DNA of 23,532 nucleotides from CAIXDB01 sp038327915 (GCA_038327915.1 JBBQLO010000011.1:1-23532), one strand, 5' to 3'; numbered from the stretch's first letter, positions 6,391-14,015 are shown. The notes: generated by a model not told the origin, from the sequence alone. A program made the numbers and translations.

Positions 6391-6633
6391 ATGGCTAAAG
6401 CATGTCCAATCAATAATAAAAGTTCACAGGTCGGTGGTGGGTACAGTAACCGCACTCGCGCCACTCAGTTCAACCCCACAGGCAATGTCCGCAAATATGC
6501 CAATTTACAAAAAAAACGAATCTATATTCCTGAACTAAAAAAATCCATGACATTACTCCTTTCAACCAAAGGAATTAAAACTATTCAGAAAAACGGTGCG
6601 TTTAGTACTCTTAAAAAAGCTGGTCTTATCTAA
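6391..6633 (+). CDS. rpmB: 50S ribosomal protein L28
   Basis: This is a small protein of the large ribosomal subunit near the E site. The chosen ATG at 6391 gives 80 residues beginning MAKACPINNK, matching the conserved MAKxCxxxGK start of L28. An in-frame ATG at 6379 would add only MFST and is less likely. Family landmarks follow: SNRTRATQFNPTGNVRKYANLQKKRIYIPE, then a C-terminal STKGIKTIQKNG. One cysteine of the zinc-binding form is kept (Cys5), but its usual CxxC partner and the second pair are absent, so this is a zinc-free type. The gene is monocistronic, divergent from the M50 protease gene and convergent with the ComEC-like hydrolase. There is no SD site, and no strong terminator follows. 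Confidence 0.93.
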   Translation: MAKACPINNKSSQVGGGYSNRTRATQFNPTGNVRKYANLQKKRIYIPELKKSMTLLLSTKGIKTIQKNGAFSTLKKAGLI

Positions 6634-6690
6634 AAAAGGCACGAGTCAACGGTAGAAAGGTGTGAAGAATTTAGTAGAATAACAGGTATT

Positions 6691-7611
6691 TCATTGCACA
6701 CACCCCACTGCAACTTCTTGTATTTTTTTGTTTTCAAGGGTAAATATTTTACCATCAGAATGAAAAATAATCCGACCCATTGCACACGTATCGAGTGCGG
6801 GGATTTTAAATTTTGCCAATGTATCTAGAGTTTCTTTGTGAGGATGTTTATACGTATTACTAACACCCGAAGACATAACTACATACTGTGGATCAATTGC
6901 CCGAACGTACGTTTCGGTAGTAGAAGTACGCGAGCCATGATGTCCTGCCTTGAGTATCGTAGATTTGAGAGAAGACGGTGTCGTACTGCCAACAAGCGTC
7001 GTAAGATATTCTTCAATACGTGCAGTCGAATCACCTTGTAAAGCGACTGATGTGTCCCCGTATACAAGTCTCATGACAATCGAGCCATCGTTTGAAGATA
7101 ACCCCAACACATTTCTGTCGGGAAAAAGAATTTGAAGATATGCACCTCCACCGAGATCAAAAACCTGGCCTCGCCGTGCGACTATTTTGGGAATTTTTTT
7201 ATCAGCAATCTTTTTTTCTAACACTCCGTACATTTCTGTCGACGAATGAGTCCCCGACTCAAGCATCATATCTACTCTGTATTCGTCAAGCAGTGGTATA
7301 AAACCTTCGTAATGATCGCGATCAGGGTTTGTGACTACGATCATGTCAATGTGCCTGTCGTACCATGGTATGACATGAGTAATTTCTGACATAAGTGCTT
7401 TATCTGGTCCGCCGTCTATCAAAACTTGCGTCCCTGTAGGAGATTCAATAAAAAGTGCGTCACCCTGTCCAATGTTGAGAACAGCAAAAGTGAGTATTCC
7501 GTGCCTATCTTCGCGAACAAGTGCGTACCAAACACTCCCAGCCACAACAAGAAGGAGGCAGAAAATGTACAAACGTGCATATGTGCGGAAGTGAGTGATA
7601 AAAGTGGTCAT
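6691..7611 (-). CDS. ComEC/Rec2-like metallo-beta-lactamase hydrolase, membrane-anchored
   Basis: The 306 residues comprise one N-terminal membrane segment (about 14-32) and an extracytoplasmic MBL-fold domain of the type normally fused to the C-terminus of ComEC. Motifs are NIGQGDA (46-52), LIDGG (64-68), TNPDRDHYEGF (94-104; Asn in place of the first His, as in ComEC MBL domains), ALQGD (190-194) and LKAGHHGS (220-227). In ComEC this domain is thought to degrade the non-transforming DNA strand. The membrane channel half is encoded separately at 8353-9861 on the same strand, with a superoxide dismutase gene between them. The stop is TGA, evidence for the standard code. An extended -10 (TGATATAAT) ends nine bases before the ATG, so the mRNA is nearly leaderless. 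Confidence 0.9.
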   Translation of the reverse strand: MTTFITHFRTYARLYIFCLLLVVAGSVWYALVREDRHGILTFAVLNIGQGDALFIESPTGTQVLIDGGPDKALMSEITHVIPWYDRHIDMIVVTNPDRDHYEGFIPLLDEYRVDMMLESGTHSSTEMYGVLEKKIADKKIPKIVARRGQVFDLGGGAYLQILFPDRNVLGLSSNDGSIVMRLVYGDTSVALQGDSTARIEEYLTTLVGSTTPSSLKSTILKAGHHGSRTSTTETYVRAIDPQYVVMSSGVSNTYKHPHKETLDTLAKFKIPALDTCAMGRIIFHSDGKIFTLENKKIQEVAVGCVQ

Positions 7612-7614
7612 TGT

Positions 7615-7628
7615 GATATAATTATATC
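7615..7628. promoter_or_regulatory. palindromic bidirectional -10 element
   Basis: GATATAATTATATC is a perfect 14-base palindrome that contains TATAAT on both strands. On the minus strand it is part of an extended -10, TGATATAAT, nine bases before the ATG of the hydrolase gene, so transcription would start about three bases before that codon. No good -35 is seen, as expected for an extended -10 promoter. Confidence 0.6.
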
Positions 7629-7695
7629 AGCAAATGAAGGATCTCCTTGAAATCAGACTTTATGAGGGTCCGGAAGAAAGTGTAATGAAAGTATA

Positions 7696-7725
7696 TTACA
7701 AAAAAAGTAAAATTATTTATATAAC
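7696..7725 (+). promoter_or_regulatory. promoter of the superoxide dismutase gene
   Basis: TTACAA (7696-7701), an 18-base spacer and TATAAC (7720-7725) precede the ATG at 7735. Start of transcription would fall near 7732, leaving a leader of only about three bases. Confidence 0.55.
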
Positions 7726-7734
7726 TAGAAAAAC

Positions 7735-8331
7735 ATGAAAATATTTGAAGAAAAGAAATTTGATATTGGTGAGTTGAAAGGTATGTCTGCTAAAAGTATC
7801 GAGGAACACCTCAAGTTGTACGCGGGCTATGTGAAAAATACAAATCTTATCCACGCGACACTTGTTGAAATGATGGTTGATGTAGAAAAAAATACCTATA
7901 TCTTCTCAGAAGTTAATCGCCGTTTTGGTTTTGAGTATAATGGCATACGAAACCATGAAGTCTATTTTGATTCACTATCAGGTGGAACGTCAGCATTGAT
8001 GGACGGAAGTGAATTAAAAAAGCAAATCGAAAATGACTTCGAGTCATTTGATATATGGCTCACTCAATTCAAAATAATTGCCATGACTCGCGGAGTTGGC
8101 TGGGCGATGCTGTACTACGATCGAAAAGAAAAAAGACTTTTTAATGTATGGGTAGACGAACAACATCTCGGTCAGCTCCAAGATTGTGCACTTATTCTCG
8201 GTCTCGATATGTGGGAACATTCATTTGTCTTTGATTATCAGCCAAGTGGCAAGAAACAGTACATCGAAGATTTCTTCACCAATCTGAATTGGTCACACGT
8301 TGAAAAAAACTTTGAACAAATAAATAAATAA
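7735..8331 (+). CDS. Fe/Mn-family superoxide dismutase, divergent CPR-type
   Basis: The enzyme converts superoxide to oxygen and hydrogen peroxide. The 198-residue protein has no signal peptide, so it is cytoplasmic. The four metal ligands can be placed: His25 (in SIEEHLKLY), His74 (in IRNHEVYFDSL), Asp158 and His162 (in GLDMWEHSF). The C-terminal QYIEDFFTNLNWSHVEKNFE fits the family pattern of bulky residues after the DxWEH motif. It departs from standard enzymes: the usual KHHxxYV helix motif reads LKLYAGYV, so the conserved HH pair is missing, and the Gln69 equivalent of E. coli FeSOD is Gly. The outer-sphere residue may instead come from EQH (142-144). Metal preference cannot be read from the sequence. 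It lies between the two halves of ComEC on the opposite strand and shares a terminator with comEC. Confidence 0.85.
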   Translation: MKIFEEKKFDIGELKGMSAKSIEEHLKLYAGYVKNTNLIHATLVEMMVDVEKNTYIFSEVNRRFGFEYNGIRNHEVYFDSLSGGTSALMDGSELKKQIENDFESFDIWLTQFKIIAMTRGVGWAMLYYDRKEKRLFNVWVDEQHLGQLQDCALILGLDMWEHSFVFDYQPSGKKQYIEDFFTNLNWSHVEKNFEQINK

Positions 8332-8352
8332 ATTTATTTGTATTTTATATTT

Positions 8353-9861
8353 TTAATAACCACTCGATACATCTTTCATCGAGTGGTTATTTTTGACCAC
8401 ATATAATCCAAAAAAAATAAAAATATATATAAGTGTCAAAATCCAAAAAGAAAATGCAGGCAATATGAAGACACCGAAAGGTAGTGCGGCTCCGATATGA
8501 ACAACTTTGAGTTGATACCATAAAAAAATATATGCAAAAAGTGCAGGAATAAAAGAAAGATAAAATGAAAATATTCCAACAAAACCAGTTATAAAACCGA
8601 GGAGCATGGTCAGAGGTATAGTGCCGAGAATTAAAATATTAACCGGTAAAGAAACGAGAGAAACAATACCTGTGTTGTAAATAAGAAATGGAAGAACAAC
8701 TACTTGTGTAGCAATTGTGCTTGAAATAATTTCTCGTAATCCATACTTTTTTGTGACTCGTATAAAATACGGGGCAAGAATAGGTGAAACAAAAATCAGT
8801 CCTACGGTTGCAAGAATTGAAAGTTGAAATGACGGATCAAAAATCAACAGAAGTGGATTAAACAGCAACATGACAACTACTGCAAAACCAAGTGCACGAT
8901 CTGCATGAAACTGACGATTATTATTTTTTGCAAAAAGTGCAACGAGAACCATAATTGCTGCCCGCAAAGCCGAAGCACCACCACCAGACAAAACCGTAAA
9001 AAGAAAAATACTGACAGCTCCAATAACAAATGTGACCATGCTTGGCAAGAAAGCAAATGAAAAAGAAAGAATAGCGATAATACTTTCTGCGACAATTGCG
9101 ATGTTGTAACCAGAAAGAACTACCACGTGTGAGACTCCTGCCCGAGAAAATTCAGAAAGTAATTCTTTGCCTAGAGCTTGTTTTGTACCAATAAGAAGAC
9201 CCGCCATAAGACTTGATTCCGGTTCAGGGATCACTCGATTGAGTGCACGAGTAAATACATTTTTAATTGAAAATAAAAAATTCTTGAGAAAATTACCATG
9301 ACCGGAAGAAATATAGATAACATGAGGAAAAGTTCCAACGTACCAGATATCACGAGCTCGAAGATAGTGAACGTAGTCAAAGATACGACCACCAGAATAA
9401 ACATTTTTTGGTACCGACAATATTGTTGAAACTGAAACCAAATCGCCGTAGTGAAACTCTGGATAGAGTGGAACAGAAACTAAAATTTTCTCCTCCACTG
9501 GAATAGTGGAGCTTGCGATAGTAATATTTCGTAAACTCACAATCAATTGAGTGTTGTGTTCACGTGTGTCAGGCTCTTCAACGATAACTCCCTGGGCACG
9601 AATGTGTGTACCAACAAACGTATCGAGGTGAGAGTGTGTATATAGATTTGAAACATATATTCGACCCATTCCAAAAAGCATACCTACCAATACAAGAGAA
9701 ATAACAATCGAAAAATACCGACGAGGATTTTCAACAATGCGAGAATAAATGTAAAAAATCAAAGAAAGAAAAGCGACTGCAAATGTGAGGCCGTATGTTA
9801 TAAAAAAAAGAGAACCGAGTGCGACGCCGAACGTGAAACCAAAAAAGAGAGAAAGAATCAT
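8353..9861 (-). CDS. comEC: ComEC/Rec2 DNA-uptake membrane channel lacking the hydrolase domain
   Basis: This is a 502-residue polytopic membrane protein for transport of single-stranded DNA across the cytoplasmic membrane. The N-terminal membrane segments (about 1-40 and 50-68) are followed by an OB-like DUF4131 region (about 70-185). The Competence domain then starts with SLMAGLLIGTKQAL (217-230) and HVVVLSGYNIAIV (245-257), the signature of the family, and continues through a string of hydrophobic helices to residue ~490. The protein stops there, without the MBL domain found at the C-terminus of full-length ComEC (typically 700-800 residues). That domain is encoded separately at 6691-7611. 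The gene starts 11 bases after rnhA on the same strand and is probably co-transcribed with it. The last codons form the terminator stem at 8355-8391. Confidence 0.92.
   Translation of the reverse strand: MILSLFFGFTFGVALGSLFFITYGLTFAVAFLSLIFYIYSRIVENPRRYFSIVISLVLVGMLFGMGRIYVSNLYTHSHLDTFVGTHIRAQGVIVEEPDTREHNTQLIVSLRNITIASSTIPVEEKILVSVPLYPEFHYGDLVSVSTILSVPKNVYSGGRIFDYVHYLRARDIWYVGTFPHVIYISSGHGNFLKNFLFSIKNVFTRALNRVIPEPESSLMAGLLIGTKQALGKELLSEFSRAGVSHVVVLSGYNIAIVAESIIAILSFSFAFLPSMVTFVIGAVSIFLFTVLSGGGASALRAAIMVLVALFAKNNNRQFHADRALGFAVVVMLLFNPLLLIFDPSFQLSILATVGLIFVSPILAPYFIRVTKKYGLREIISSTIATQVVVLPFLIYNTGIVSLVSLPVNILILGTIPLTMLLGFITGFVGIFSFYLSFIPALFAYIFLWYQLKVVHIGAALPFGVFILPAFSFWILTLIYIFIFFGLYVVKNNHSMKDVSSGY
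8355..8391. terminator. bidirectional intrinsic terminator embedded in the comEC 3' end
   Basis: A perfect 14-pair stem (8355-8368 with 8378-8391) with a nine-base loop is followed by T's on the plus strand (TTTT at 8390-8394 region) and is flanked by AAAA on the other side, giving T's on the minus strand. It ends the superoxide dismutase transcript 24 bases after its stop. The same bases encode the last codons and stop of comEC, read on the minus strand. Confidence 0.85.
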
Positions 9862-9872
9862 TAAAATTGTTT

Positions 9873-10589
9873 TTATTTCTCCAAAAACTCTTTTATTATT
9901 TCCTCCTCATCGTATTGTGAAACAGACTTTTTAAATTTTGTTTGGGTCACACCGTGCACACGTGTTTTACATTCTTCCCACGTTTTGTGTGTCTGAATAA
10001 CTCCATCCACAAGACTAACATACGAATATGCTTTGTTTTTTGTTCTTTTTTTTATTTCTGTTTCATTTTGAGAACTGGAATTTTTACCGAGAGTATCTGA
10101 AAACGCGTCAGAAATAGTGAGTGGAACACCGTACCGGATTCTTGAACCGTTATAGAGAACGATTGATTTTGAATCTGCATAAGAAGTCGCTATACTGTCA
10201 CACCGTTCGTTAGCGGGAATACCGCTGTGACCTTTTAATAATTTCCATGCAATGTTTCGATGTGTACATGCTTCAATAAGTCGTTCCCACAAATCTCGAT
10301 TGATGACATCTTTTTTTTGAGAAGTCTTCCAGTCGTTTGCCACCCAACCTTTAACCCAACGAGTAATGCCCGAAAGTACGTAAGCTGAATCTGTGTAGAC
10401 AGTAATGTGTTGATTTCTATCGGCAATTTCAAGTGCTTCGATGGATGCATTTAATTCCATTCTGTTATTGGTGGTGTGTCCTTCACTGCCACCCATTTCA
10501 GTAACCAAGTCGTCGGTTGCAACGATCGATCCCCATCCGCCTGGACCCGGATTTCCCCGCGCTGCACCGTCTGTAAAAATAGTTATCAT
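9873..10589 (-). CDS. rnhA: ribonuclease HI with C-terminal hybrid-binding domain
   Basis: The enzyme cleaves the RNA strand of RNA-DNA hybrids during replication and R-loop removal. The 238 residues fall in two parts. Residues 1-140 are a complete RNase HI: FTDGAARGNPGPGG with catalytic Asp7, NNRMELNA with Glu45, YTDSAYV with Asp67, then KGHSG with His121 and Asp131, all offset by three from E. coli D10, E48, D70, H124 and D134. After a linker (about 141-185), residues ~187-236 (AYSYVSLVDGVIQTHKTWEECKTRV and on) match the hybrid-binding domain shared with caulimovirus viroplasmin. That domain is usually N-terminal in RNase H1, so the order here is reversed. The start is supported by an extended -10 exactly six bases upstream, predicting a leaderless mRNA. 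comEC follows 11 bases downstream. Confidence 0.93.
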   Translation of the reverse strand: MITIFTDGAARGNPGPGGWGSIVATDDLVTEMGGSEGHTTNNRMELNASIEALEIADRNQHITVYTDSAYVLSGITRWVKGWVANDWKTSQKKDVINRDLWERLIEACTHRNIAWKLLKGHSGIPANERCDSIATSYADSKSIVLYNGSRIRYGVPLTISDAFSDTLGKNSSSQNETEIKKRTKNKAYSYVSLVDGVIQTHKTWEECKTRVHGVTQTKFKKSVSQYDEEEIIKEFLEK

Positions 10590-10595
10590 AAATAT

Positions 10596-10604
10596 AGTAT
10601 AACA
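10596..10604 (-). promoter_or_regulatory. extended -10 promoter, leaderless rnhA
   Basis: On the minus strand TGTTATACT has its hexamer at 10596-10601, with six bases between the hexamer and the ATG (10587-10589). The predicted +1 is the A of the start codon. Any -35 would lie within the recJ terminator arm and is weak. Confidence 0.65.
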
Positions 10605-10605
10605 A

Positions 10606-10663
10606 AAAAACTTACAAATTTAACCGAGGTTGCACATAAAATCGTTTAAATTTGTAAGTTTTT
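10606..10663 (-). terminator. recJ terminator, 18-base perfect inverted repeat
   Basis: Bases 10606-10623 are the exact reverse complement of 10646-10663, with a 22-base loop. The stem takes in the first two bases of the recJ stop (10662-10664) and on the minus strand ends in a run of T's before the rnhA -10. It therefore separates recJ from rnhA transcription although the genes run in the same direction. Confidence 0.85.
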
Positions 10664-12437
10664 AAAAAATGTCAACAATTCTCAATCTTAATTCCGGAAA
10701 ATTCCTAAACATTGATTTCTCGATTGTTGCCACAAGACTAATTCTACTATCAATATTTACCGGCACAGAAAATTTTTCTGGACTGGAGAAAAATGCCATA
10801 GCAGTAACATCCTTGCCTTTTGAATTTTTAAATTTAATTTCGAGATGATTTTTCTCTTTACCAAAAAGTTTAATGGAAGCAACAATAATATTTTCAAATA
10901 AAAAGAGAGGCTTCGGATTTTCGCATCCAAAAGGCGCAAACTTTTCTACATGTGTATATGTTTGCCAATTTACGTCATCGAGGGAAAGTTTTTTATCAAC
11001 CACGGTCTCAGAAATTTTATGCGAACCATTGTTTAATTCCGACACCATTTCTGCATAAGCAATATTTAATCTTTCTTCTAGTGTATGAATATGTTCTTGA
11101 CTCACAGAAAAACCACCCGCGCCCTTGTGTCCACCATATTCAATAAAAACATCTTTAACTCGTTCCATGAGTGCAACAACATTGGTGTCACCTCCCGCAC
11201 GGCACGATCCTTTTATAACTAATTCACTTTTCTCGTCACTCTCTTTTTCTCCCTCTCTTCCCCACAAAAAAACAGGTCGATTGTGTTCATCAGAAAAACT
11301 ATTTGCAACAAGACCAAGAAGTGATGGTTTCCAATATGGATTGCCGATGACAAGCACTTCTCGCATTATACCTGTTATATGTTCCCCCCCATTTTCTCGC
11401 GCTTGAATTTTCTTTTTAATCTCTTTGACCATGCCAGCGACAACCCCTTTACGTTCGTCATTTTTAGCATGTAAATGTAAAGCGAGCATCTCGGCTTCTA
11501 CTTCATCTGTTGTCGACAACAGTTTAAATGCATCAAGTGGAATTCCCATGCGAGAAGCTGCGTTAATTCGTGGAGTGATCATAAAAGCAATGTCATCCTC
11601 CGTTGCATTTTGCTGTTGTATTTTTAAAAGTGAAAAAAGTTTCATAAGTCCCACTCGAGGTGACTTGTGCAACACCGTCATTCCGTAGTATGCAAAAACT
11701 CGATTTTCGCCCACAAGTGGCACCATGTCAGAAAGTGTCGCGAGTCCAACCATATCGAGCATCCATTTTTCTTGACCGTGCGCAACAGTAAATCTTCCAG
11801 TGGCAGCACCCTTACTCAACAATGCCTGAACAACTTTAAATATCACTCCGGAGCCACAAAGCATTTTTTCTGGATATTCATCGCCTTTTAGTTTTGGGTT
11901 TATAATCGCAAAGGCTTTCGGCAGAAGAGCTCCTGGAATATGGTGGTCTGTGATAATCACATCAATTCCACATTCTAGTGCGTGACTAACTTCTTCGACA
12001 TCAGTGATACCACAATCAATAGTAATGAGTAGTGTTGCACCCTGACTGCACAAATCCGTAATAGCATTTTTATTTAATCCAAAACCTTCTTCATTCCGAA
12101 GTGGAATATAGTTTACAAAATTTTCATAACTAATTTTTTTGAAACAATCATGGAGTACTACTGCACCAGGAATTCCGTCCGCATCGTAATCACTATAAAT
12201 GGCAATTTTTTCATTTTTCTCCATGGCAAGAAAAATCCGATCTACGACTTTTTCCATATTTTTCAATAAAAATGGATCGTGAGTATGGAGATCATAGTCT
12301 GGATTGAGAAACCTCTGTGCATCAGTCTCTTCAATAATGTTTCTACCATATAAAAGATCACGAACAAACGGATGAAAAGCCTTCAAATTCTGTGAGATAC
12401 TTTCCGGAATTTGTTCCCGGGCAACGTATTTTTTCAT
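10662..12437 (-). CDS. recJ: single-stranded-DNA-specific exonuclease RecJ
   Basis: RecJ degrades single-stranded DNA 5' to 3' in recombination and base-excision repair. The 591 residues match the family. The DHH domain shows SDYDADG (82-88) for metal binding, TIDCGI (139-144) and TDHHIPG (163-169). The DHHA1 domain carries GGHKGAGGFSV around residues 446-456, and a C-terminal OB-like region follows (about 490-590). The ATG start is set by an extended -10, TGGTACACT, exactly six bases upstream, giving a leaderless mRNA. It is divergent from the HIT gene, with 68 bases between the start codons, and ends in a strong terminator. Its closeness to comEC is suggestive for processing of incoming DNA, but RecJ is a general repair enzyme. 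Confidence 0.97.
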   Translation of the reverse strand: MKKYVAREQIPESISQNLKAFHPFVRDLLYGRNIIEETDAQRFLNPDYDLHTHDPFLLKNMEKVVDRIFLAMEKNEKIAIYSDYDADGIPGAVVLHDCFKKISYENFVNYIPLRNEEGFGLNKNAITDLCSQGATLLITIDCGITDVEEVSHALECGIDVIITDHHIPGALLPKAFAIINPKLKGDEYPEKMLCGSGVIFKVVQALLSKGAATGRFTVAHGQEKWMLDMVGLATLSDMVPLVGENRVFAYYGMTVLHKSPRVGLMKLFSLLKIQQQNATEDDIAFMITPRINAASRMGIPLDAFKLLSTTDEVEAEMLALHLHAKNDERKGVVAGMVKEIKKKIQARENGGEHITGIMREVLVIGNPYWKPSLLGLVANSFSDEHNRPVFLWGREGEKESDEKSELVIKGSCRAGGDTNVVALMERVKDVFIEYGGHKGAGGFSVSQEHIHTLEERLNIAYAEMVSELNNGSHKISETVVDKKLSLDDVNWQTYTHVEKFAPFGCENPKPLFLFENIIVASIKLFGKEKNHLEIKFKNSKGKDVTAMAFFSSPEKFSVPVNIDSRISLVATIEKSMFRNFPELRLRIVDIF

Positions 12438-12443
12438 CTGGAC

Positions 12444-12452
12444 AGTGTACCA
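12444..12452 (-). promoter_or_regulatory. extended -10 promoter, leaderless recJ
   Basis: On the minus strand TGGTACACT has its hexamer at 12444-12449; the six bases 12438-12443 separate it from the ATG. The -35 is weak. Confidence 0.6.
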
Positions 12453-12490
12453 CAGGTAAATATGTAAATTATACTGTGTAAGCGTACTGA

Positions 12491-12499
12491 TGTTATACT
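12491..12499 (+). promoter_or_regulatory. extended -10 promoter, leaderless HIT gene
   Basis: TGTTATACT has its hexamer at 12494-12499; the six bases 12500-12505 separate it from the ATG at 12506. The predicted +1 is the start codon itself. Confidence 0.65.
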
Positions 12500-12505
12500 A
12501 ACTCT

Positions 12506-12865
12506 ATGGATGACTGTATTTTTTGCAAAATAATTCTTGGCGAAATCCCTTCTTACAAAGTCTACGAGGACAACGATTTTTTGGCTTTTCTCGATATCAA
12601 TCCCCAATCCCCTGGACATACTCAAGTCATACCAAAACAGCACTACCGTTGGGTCTGGAATGTTCCGAATGCAGGTAAATATTTTGAAGTTGTCAAAAAA
12701 ATCGCTCTGGCTCAAGGTAAAGCTTTCGACACTGATTGGATTCTCTCAAAAATCGTCGGTGACGAAGTGGAACATGCTCACATATGGGTGTTTCCGAATT
12801 CAAACGTCTTAGGAGATAAAATGGATTTTGCTAAAAACGCCGAAAAAATGAAGCGAAATTTGTAA
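12506..12865 (+). CDS. HIT-family nucleotide-binding protein
   Basis: This is a 119-residue protein of the histidine-triad superfamily, which act as nucleotidyl hydrolases or transferases on AMP-linked substrates. The start MDDCIFCKIILGEIPSYKVYED carries the zinc-type CxxC (Cys4, Cys7) usual in Hint-like members, and LDINPQSPGHTQVIPKQH (29-46) is the family's nucleotide-binding segment. The triad reads EHAHIWVFP (89-97): His90 and His92, the expected nucleophile position, are kept, while the third His is Trp94. The substrate cannot be told from the sequence. The start is fixed by an extended -10 six bases upstream. The gene is divergent from recJ and its stop lies one base from the convergent pgk stop, so the two transcripts must overlap or share a boundary. 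Confidence 0.9.
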   Translation: MDDCIFCKIILGEIPSYKVYEDNDFLAFLDINPQSPGHTQVIPKQHYRWVWNVPNAGKYFEVVKKIALAQGKAFDTDWILSKIVGDEVEHAHIWVFPNSNVLGDKMDFAKNAEKMKRNL

Positions 12866-12866
12866 G

Positions 12867-14009
12867 CTATTTTCCAAGAGCCTCAATCCCCACTAGAGTC
12901 TCATCCACCAAAAAGTCAAGCATTGCTCCTCCACCCGTCGAGACGAATGTAAATTTATGGGCAATATCAAGTTTTTCGATTACTGCGAGGGTGTCTCCTC
13001 CTCCAACAATAGTCGTGGCCCTAGACTCTGACACCATCTCCGCCAATTGTTCAGTTTTATCATAAAATCCTATTTCATAATCACCCAAGGGACCATTCCA
13101 AACGATTGTTCGTGCACCAGAGACGTATTCTTTTAAATTAGTGATTGTTTTCGGACCTACATCTACTATACATTCTTCTTTTTCCACCTCCTCTATTTTT
13201 TTAAACGACACATTTCCATCTGACTTTGTAACAATTACATCGACAGGTAATAGTAATTTCTGATGATCCCTTTCATTCTCAAGAATTTTTTTTATTCCAA
13301 ACTCACCCTTTGATACAAGCGATGTCCCAATCTCAAAACCTTCTTCCTTAAAAAAATTATTTGCCAATGCACCACCAACAAAAACATGATCCGCCCGTTC
13401 TAAGTATTTTTGTATAATCGGTAATTTAGTCTCAAACTTTGCTCCCCCAAGAATAAAAAGAAATGGTCGCTCTGGATAAAAAGCTTTAGAAAGATTTTCA
13501 ACTTCATCACGTAAAAGTAATCCACCGTAATGTGGAAGGAGTGTCGGCACCCCAATGATCGAAGCGTGCGGTCTATGTGAAACAGCAAATGCATCATTGA
13601 CATAAATATCCCCCATCTGCGCTAGTTTTTTTGCAAATTCAGGATCATTTTTCTTTTCACCCTCATTTATTCTGACATTTTCAAACAAGAGTACTCCACC
13701 GTCTTTTAATTCAAGTAATTTCCCCACAGCTTCTGGAGTAAAATATGTTGAACAAAATTCTACGGGAACATAGCCGTTCAAATAATGCCAGATTGGTAAG
13801 AGACTCGCATTGCCCCCGTTTTTATCTTCCAAGTGAGCAATAATGATCGTCTTTGCTTTTTTTTCTCGTAAAAAATCAATCGTCCGAAGACTTCGCTCCA
13901 TACGAAATGAATCAGTTACCTTTCCGTCCTCAATCGGAACATTTAAATCTAGCCGGAGGAACACTCGCACACCCTCCAGCTCAACCGCATCATCTATATA
14001 GTGAATCAT
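12867..14009 (-). CDS. pgk: phosphoglycerate kinase
   Basis: The enzyme transfers phosphate from 1,3-bisphosphoglycerate to ADP in glycolysis, making ATP. The 380 residues are slightly short of the usual 390-400. Landmarks are FLRLDLNVP (17-25; usual VRVDFNVP), LLFENVRINEGEKKNDPEFAK, VNDAFAVSHRPHAS (substrate-binding basic patch), VFVGGALANNFF, the hinge segment TIVWNGPLGDYE, and the nucleotide loop GGGDTLAVIEKL followed by STGGGAMLDFL near the C-terminus. A TTATAC/17/TACAAT promoter with TGA before the -10 places +1 on the ATG, so the mRNA is leaderless. It shares 42 intergenic bases with the divergent small ORF at 14052. tpiA lies nearby on the same strand but has its own promoter. Confidence 0.97.
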   Translation of the reverse strand: MIHYIDDAVELEGVRVFLRLDLNVPIEDGKVTDSFRMERSLRTIDFLREKKAKTIIIAHLEDKNGGNASLLPIWHYLNGYVPVEFCSTYFTPEAVGKLLELKDGGVLLFENVRINEGEKKNDPEFAKKLAQMGDIYVNDAFAVSHRPHASIIGVPTLLPHYGGLLLRDEVENLSKAFYPERPFLFILGGAKFETKLPIIQKYLERADHVFVGGALANNFFKEEGFEIGTSLVSKGEFGIKKILENERDHQKLLLPVDVIVTKSDGNVSFKKIEEVEKEECIVDVGPKTITNLKEYVSGARTIVWNGPLGDYEIGFYDKTEQLAEMVSESRATTIVGGGDTLAVIEKLDIAHKFTFVSTGGGAMLDFLVDETLVGIEALGK

Positions 14010-14015
14010 AGTGGT

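Noticed and set aside
6691..6693. TGA read as glycine, as in some CPR lineages
   Set aside because: TGA ends the hydrolase gene at the expected length, conserved glycines in all genes use GGN, and no gene needs TGA decoding.
12434..12715. 93-codon minus-strand frame over the HIT gene and the recJ promoter
   Set aside because: It overlaps the well-supported HIT gene antisense, and its composition shows no domain.
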